A stretch of DNA of 64,000 nucleotides from assembly GCF_013181195.1 (NCBI RefSeq), contig NZ_SMZP01000007.1:1-64000 (forward strand), in the 5' to 3' direction. The stretch's first letter is position 1, and every line of letters starts with the position of its first letter. The stretch comes from Caulobacter sp. RHG1. GTDB taxonomy: Bacteria > Pseudomonadota > Alphaproteobacteria > Caulobacterales > Caulobacteraceae. This document shows positions 61,199 through 64,000 of this stretch, in pieces. The notes beneath the pieces are model-generated. The model did not search any database and had not been told where the DNA came from. It saw only the letters and a program-made list of their open reading frames with translations. The translations under genes were made by a program, and so were the position numbers.

Positions 61199-62219
61199 GC
61201 GCCACGGGGCGCGGGCCTTCCAAGAGGGCCTGAGGTCGCTCGTCCAGGGCGATCTCGACCTCGGTGGCCAGGGCGCCGCCGAAGAAGATCGCGTTCACGC
61301 TCCACGACAGCCAGATCAGGAAGATGATCACCGCCGAGATCGAGCCGTAGGTCGCGCCGAGGTGAACGACCTTCTCGACATAGAAGGCGCTGGCCCACGA
61401 CATGAACACGCACAGCGCCGCCGCCGCCGCGCCGCCGGCGATCGAAGCGCGCCAGCCGACCGTCTCGCGCGACATGGCGTAGCGATAAACGAGGCTCATG
61501 CCGATCACGATGCCGAGGCTTGCCCAGGTCCACTCGCTCTGGATCCACGACACGCCCTCCAGCGGCCGCAGGTCGACCGCCGAAGCCAGCAACCGCAGGG
61601 CCAGGAAGACGCCCGACATCACGAAGAGCAGGCCGAAGGCGGCGATCAGCACCAGCAGGGCCATGATGTTGAAGCCGAAGAAGCCGCGCTGGTTTTCCTC
61701 GTCGTGGATGAACGACAGGCCCGCCAGCAAGGCCTTGAAGCCCCGGTGCGCGGCGTAGCCGCCGACGATCAGCACGACGCCGCTCTGCAGCGAGATGGCG
61801 CCGCCCGAGGCCTGGGCCAGATGGCCGAACTCGTCCTGGAACATCGAGCGCGCCCCGGCCGGCGCCAGTTCGGCCAGCTTGGCGGCCTGGCGCGCGGCGG
61901 TCTCGGGCGTGAGGAAGAAGCTGTAGAGGCCGATCAGAATCGCCAGGCCGGGAAATACCGCCAGCAGGGCGAAGAACGAGACCCCGCCAACATAGAGCAT
62001 GACGTCCCGGCCCCACAGACGAGACAGCGCCAGACCCAGCACGCGCAGGATTTCACGGGTCCAGTGGAGCGGGTCTAGGTCGAGGTCGCGCCAGCGGATG
62101 CGGTGCAGCGGGTCTTGCATCCGGCGGACCATGAGGGCGCCCGCCTTTAGAGTCAAAGACGCGCCGCCCAGGAAAGGACGGCGCGTCTCCGCAGGACGGG
62201 CCTGTGTATCGATCGCCAC
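61170..62219 (-). CDS. YihY/BrkB-family inner-membrane protein
   Basis: A 349-residue protein with about six spans. The cores MLYVGGVSFFALLAVFPGLAILIGLYSFF and SAVIIFLIWLSWSVNAIFFGGALATEVE are characteristic of the YihY/BrkB (UPF0761) family, once called RNase BN. The start used is GTG at 62219 without a convincing ribosome-binding site; a downstream ATG at 62132 may be the true start. The function is not established. Confidence 0.82.
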   Translation of the reverse strand: MAIDTQARPAETRRPFLGGASLTLKAGALMVRRMQDPLHRIRWRDLDLDPLHWTREILRVLGLALSRLWGRDVMLYVGGVSFFALLAVFPGLAILIGLYSFFLTPETAARQAAKLAELAPAGARSMFQDEFGHLAQASGGAISLQSGVVLIVGGYAAHRGFKALLAGLSFIHDEENQRGFFGFNIMALLVLIAAFGLLFVMSGVFLALRLLASAVDLRPLEGVSWIQSEWTWASLGIVIGMSLVYRYAMSRETVGWRASIAGGAAAAALCVFMSWASAFYVEKVVHLGATYGSISAVIIFLIWLSWSVNAIFFGGALATEVEIALDERPQALLEGPRPVALKPPSEYGT

Positions 62220-62307
62220 ATCGAGGGACGGATGGCGCAGCGACCGATCGACCCTCGCAACCTAAGACCCGCCGCCTGAACCGCACCTGAACGCGGCGCT
62301 CATCCTT

Positions 62308-63435
62308 CTAGAGGGCGCCGGACGCCTTCAAGCCGGCGATGGCCTCGCTGGAAAAGCCCCAGTCGGCCAGGGCCTCGTCGTTGTGGGCGCCGATCTTCGG
62401 CGGCGCGCCCTGGATCGCGCCGGGCGTCGCCGAAAAGCGCGGCGCGGGAGCCGGCTGGGTGACGCCGCCGATCTCCACGAAGGTCTCGCGGGCGGCGTTG
62501 TGGGCGTGCTTGGGGGCCTCGTCCATGCTCAGGACCGGAGCGAAGCAGACGTCGGTGGCGTCCATGATCGCGCACCAGTCGTCACGGGTCTTGGTCTTGA
62601 TGACCACGGCCAGCTTCTCGCGCAGCTCCGGCCACTCCTCGCGGCTCATCTGGTGCTGGAACTGCGGGTCCGTGATGCCGGTCTTCTCCAGCAGCAGCAG
62701 ATAGAATTGCGGCTCGATCGAGCCGATCGAGATCCACTTGCCGTCCGAGCACTCGTAGGTGTCGTAGAAGTGCGCGCCGCCGTCGAGCAGGTTGGTGCGG
62801 CGGCCTTCGTTCCACATGCCGCCAGCCTTGAAGCCGTAGAACATGGCCATCAGCGAGGCCGCGCCGTCGCTCATGGCGCAGTCGATCACCTGTCCCTGGC
62901 CCGTCGACCGCGCATGGATCACGCCGGCCAGCAGGCCGAAGGCCAGATAGAGCGCCCCGCCCCCGAAGTCGCCCACCAGGTTCAGCGGCGGCACGGGCTT
63001 GGCCTCGGTGCCGATGGCGTGCAGCGCGCCGGTGATGGCGATGTAGTTCATGTCGTGGCCCGCGGCCTTGGCGTAGGGACCGGTCTGGCCCCAGCCGGTC
63101 ATGCGGCCGAAAACCAGCTTGGGATTGCGCGCCAGCACGACGTCGGGACCCAGGCCCAGGCGCTCCATCACGCCCGGCCGGAAGCCCTCGATCAGGCCGT
63201 CGGCGCTTTCCAAGAGCTTGAGGCAGGTTTCGATCGCCTCGGGGTTCTTGAGGTCCAGCGCCACCGAGCGACGACCGCGGGCGGTGATGTCGGCCGGCGA
63301 CGACCGCCCCTGCCCCTTGCGGTCGATGCGGATCACGTCGGCGCCCAGGTCCGACAGCAGCATGCCGCAGAACGGCCCCGGACCGATGCCGGCGAACTCG
63401 ACGATCTTCAGTCCCGAAAGCGGCCCCTGGCCCAT
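62308..63435 (-). CDS. CoA-transferase family III, alpha-methylacyl-CoA racemase-like
   Basis: A 375-residue CaiB/BaiF-type protein. The N-terminus (LSGLKIVEFAGIGPGPFCGMLLSDLGADVIRIDRKG) and NLVGDFGGGALYLAFGLLAGVIHARSTGQGQVIDCAMSDG (catalytic Asp and following Gly run) match the racemase branch. It should epimerise the methyl centre of branched acyl-CoAs or transfer CoA. The ATG at 63435 follows AGGGAGA. It is a single gene; a palindrome lies 57 bp upstream. Confidence 0.87.
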   Translation of the reverse strand: MGQGPLSGLKIVEFAGIGPGPFCGMLLSDLGADVIRIDRKGQGRSSPADITARGRRSVALDLKNPEAIETCLKLLESADGLIEGFRPGVMERLGLGPDVVLARNPKLVFGRMTGWGQTGPYAKAAGHDMNYIAITGALHAIGTEAKPVPPLNLVGDFGGGALYLAFGLLAGVIHARSTGQGQVIDCAMSDGAASLMAMFYGFKAGGMWNEGRRTNLLDGGAHFYDTYECSDGKWISIGSIEPQFYLLLLEKTGITDPQFQHQMSREEWPELREKLAVVIKTKTRDDWCAIMDATDVCFAPVLSMDEAPKHAHNAARETFVEIGGVTQPAPAPRFSATPGAIQGAPPKIGAHNDEALADWGFSSEAIAGLKASGAL

Positions 63436-63491
63436 GATCCATATCTCCCTGTCGGCTCTTCGACGCGGCCGGTCTCGCACACTAGAACGCC

Positions 63492-63508
63492 CCTGACGTT
63501 CGGTCAGG
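63492..63508. promoter_or_regulatory. Palindrome upstream of the racemase-like gene
   Basis: CCTGAC-GTTCG-GTCAGG, 57 bp upstream of the racemase-like start. Its CTGAC/GTCAG form is like operators of TetR regulators of acyl-CoA genes. No such regulator lies adjacent, so this is only a candidate. Confidence 0.35.
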
Positions 63509-63605
63509 CAAGCCCTTGCTGTTTACCCCCAGCCTGCGGCGTTCCGTACCTTTGACCGCGCCAAGCCTCTGCTATGTTGCCGTGTCGAATCTCGGCGGTC
63601 TTTGC

Positions 63606-64000
63606 ATGACCGGTCAGGCGAGCGTTCGGGCGGAGGTTGGTTTGGCGGTTGACGCCCGGATCCTGATCGTGGCGCGCGACGATGTTCGCGCCGGACCGCT
63701 GGCCGAAGGGCTGGACCGGTTGGGCTGGCGCACCATCACCGCCCGCGGCCCCTATGCCGCCCTCGCCGCCTTGGGCGACCTGCCGATCGAAGCGGTGATC
63801 GTCGATCTGGCCAGCGCCGGTCCCGAGACCCAGACCCTTGCTCGACGCCTGAAGGCCGCCGTCGCCCCGCGTCGCCTGCCGGTCATCGCCATCGGCGAGC
63901 CCGAAGGCGACTATCGCAATCAGGCCTTCGATCTGACCCTATCGCCGCCGCTGCACCCGTCGCAGGCCGCTCTGCGGCTGGAGACCCTGGTCCGCACCGC
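63606..64000 (+). CDS. Receiver-domain protein, partial at the right edge
   Basis: An open frame from the ATG at 63606 continues past the window end. The visible 131 residues read as a response-regulator receiver fold: ARILIVARDDVRAGPLAEGL, then AVIVDLASAGP with a possible phospho-acceptor Asp, then RLPVIAIGEPEGD. It could be the start of a PleD/PopA-type regulator, but the output domain is not in the window. Confidence 0.6.
   Translation, partial: MTGQASVRAEVGLAVDARILIVARDDVRAGPLAEGLDRLGWRTITARGPYAALAALGDLPIEAVIVDLASAGPETQTLARRLKAAVAPRRLPVIAIGEPEGDYRNQAFDLTLSPPLHPSQAALRLETLVRT

Noticed and set aside
1..64000. CRISPR arrays, rRNA genes, prophage or defence islands
   Set aside because: No regularly spaced direct repeats, rRNA sequence, integrase, capsid or restriction-modification genes were seen.

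Overview
The window is GC-rich, gene-dense DNA of alphaproteobacterial style. The many TonB-dependent receptors (TBDRs), the glyoxylate genes next to an ScfR/RamB-type regulator, the variant TatD and the housekeeping order rlpA-tmk-holB-tatD all suggest a Caulobacteraceae chromosome, probably Caulobacter. This is inferred from protein style and gene order; no database search was possible. No CRISPR array, rRNA or plasmid/phage module was seen. The only mobile-element trace is the first few codons of a likely IS30-family transposase at the left edge.

Layout. 1-6.3 kb: IS30-like edge, hypothetical membrane and secreted proteins, a CPBP-family membrane protein, an alanine-rich secreted repeat protein, and two divergent LuxR-type regulators of equal length. 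6.4-13.9 kb: MFS transporter, double-headed TetR regulator, TBDR, Ca-dependent PI-PLC-like enzyme and GH1 glycosidase, all on the minus strand. 14-25.3 kb: a branched-chain-amino-acid-type ABC transporter (livK, livH and a fused livM-livG-livF), divergent from a GntR regulator, a flavin reductase, a large Oar-like TBDR and a frameshifted amidohydrolase. 25.3-30.4 kb: tannase-family esterase and MFS transporter, divergent from a GH5 glycosidase. 30.5-38.7 kb: carboxylesterase and TBDR, divergent from a TetR gene, a small secreted protein and a GH78 alpha-L-rhamnosidase. 38.7-43.9 kb: ScfR-type regulator divergent from aceA, a 75-aa protein and aceB (glyoxylate shunt). 44-48.6 kb: housekeeping operon rlpA-tmk-holB-tatD-MBL and tRNA-Ser(UGA). 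48.7-55.7 kb: ECF sigma, FecR, STN-TBDR, tannase-family esterase and metallo-beta-lactamase-fold hydrolase, a cell-surface-signalling locus. 55.8-64 kb: large DUF2339 membrane protein, DUF2322, RsmC-like methyltransferase, RsuA-like pseudouridine synthase, TusA-like protein, YihY/BrkB protein, an alpha-methylacyl-CoA racemase-like CoA transferase, and a receiver-domain protein cut by the right edge.

How it works together. Four separate loci are each built around a TBDR and have their own regulator (double TetR, GntR, TetR, FecI/FecR). Each pairs outer-membrane uptake with secreted or periplasmic hydrolases (phospholipase/glucosidase, tannase, esterase/rhamnosidase), and three also carry, or sit beside, inner-membrane transporters. 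This resembles a scavenging island for plant-derived glycosides, esters and glycolipids, with the glyoxylate shunt available to use released C2 or acyl units. Several intergenic regions hold perfect palindromes that fit the neighbouring regulators. The clearest are two arrays of GTCGAC-centred palindromes around the liv/gntR/TBDR cluster and two copies of TTATGCA-N2-TGCATAA flanking a TetR gene.
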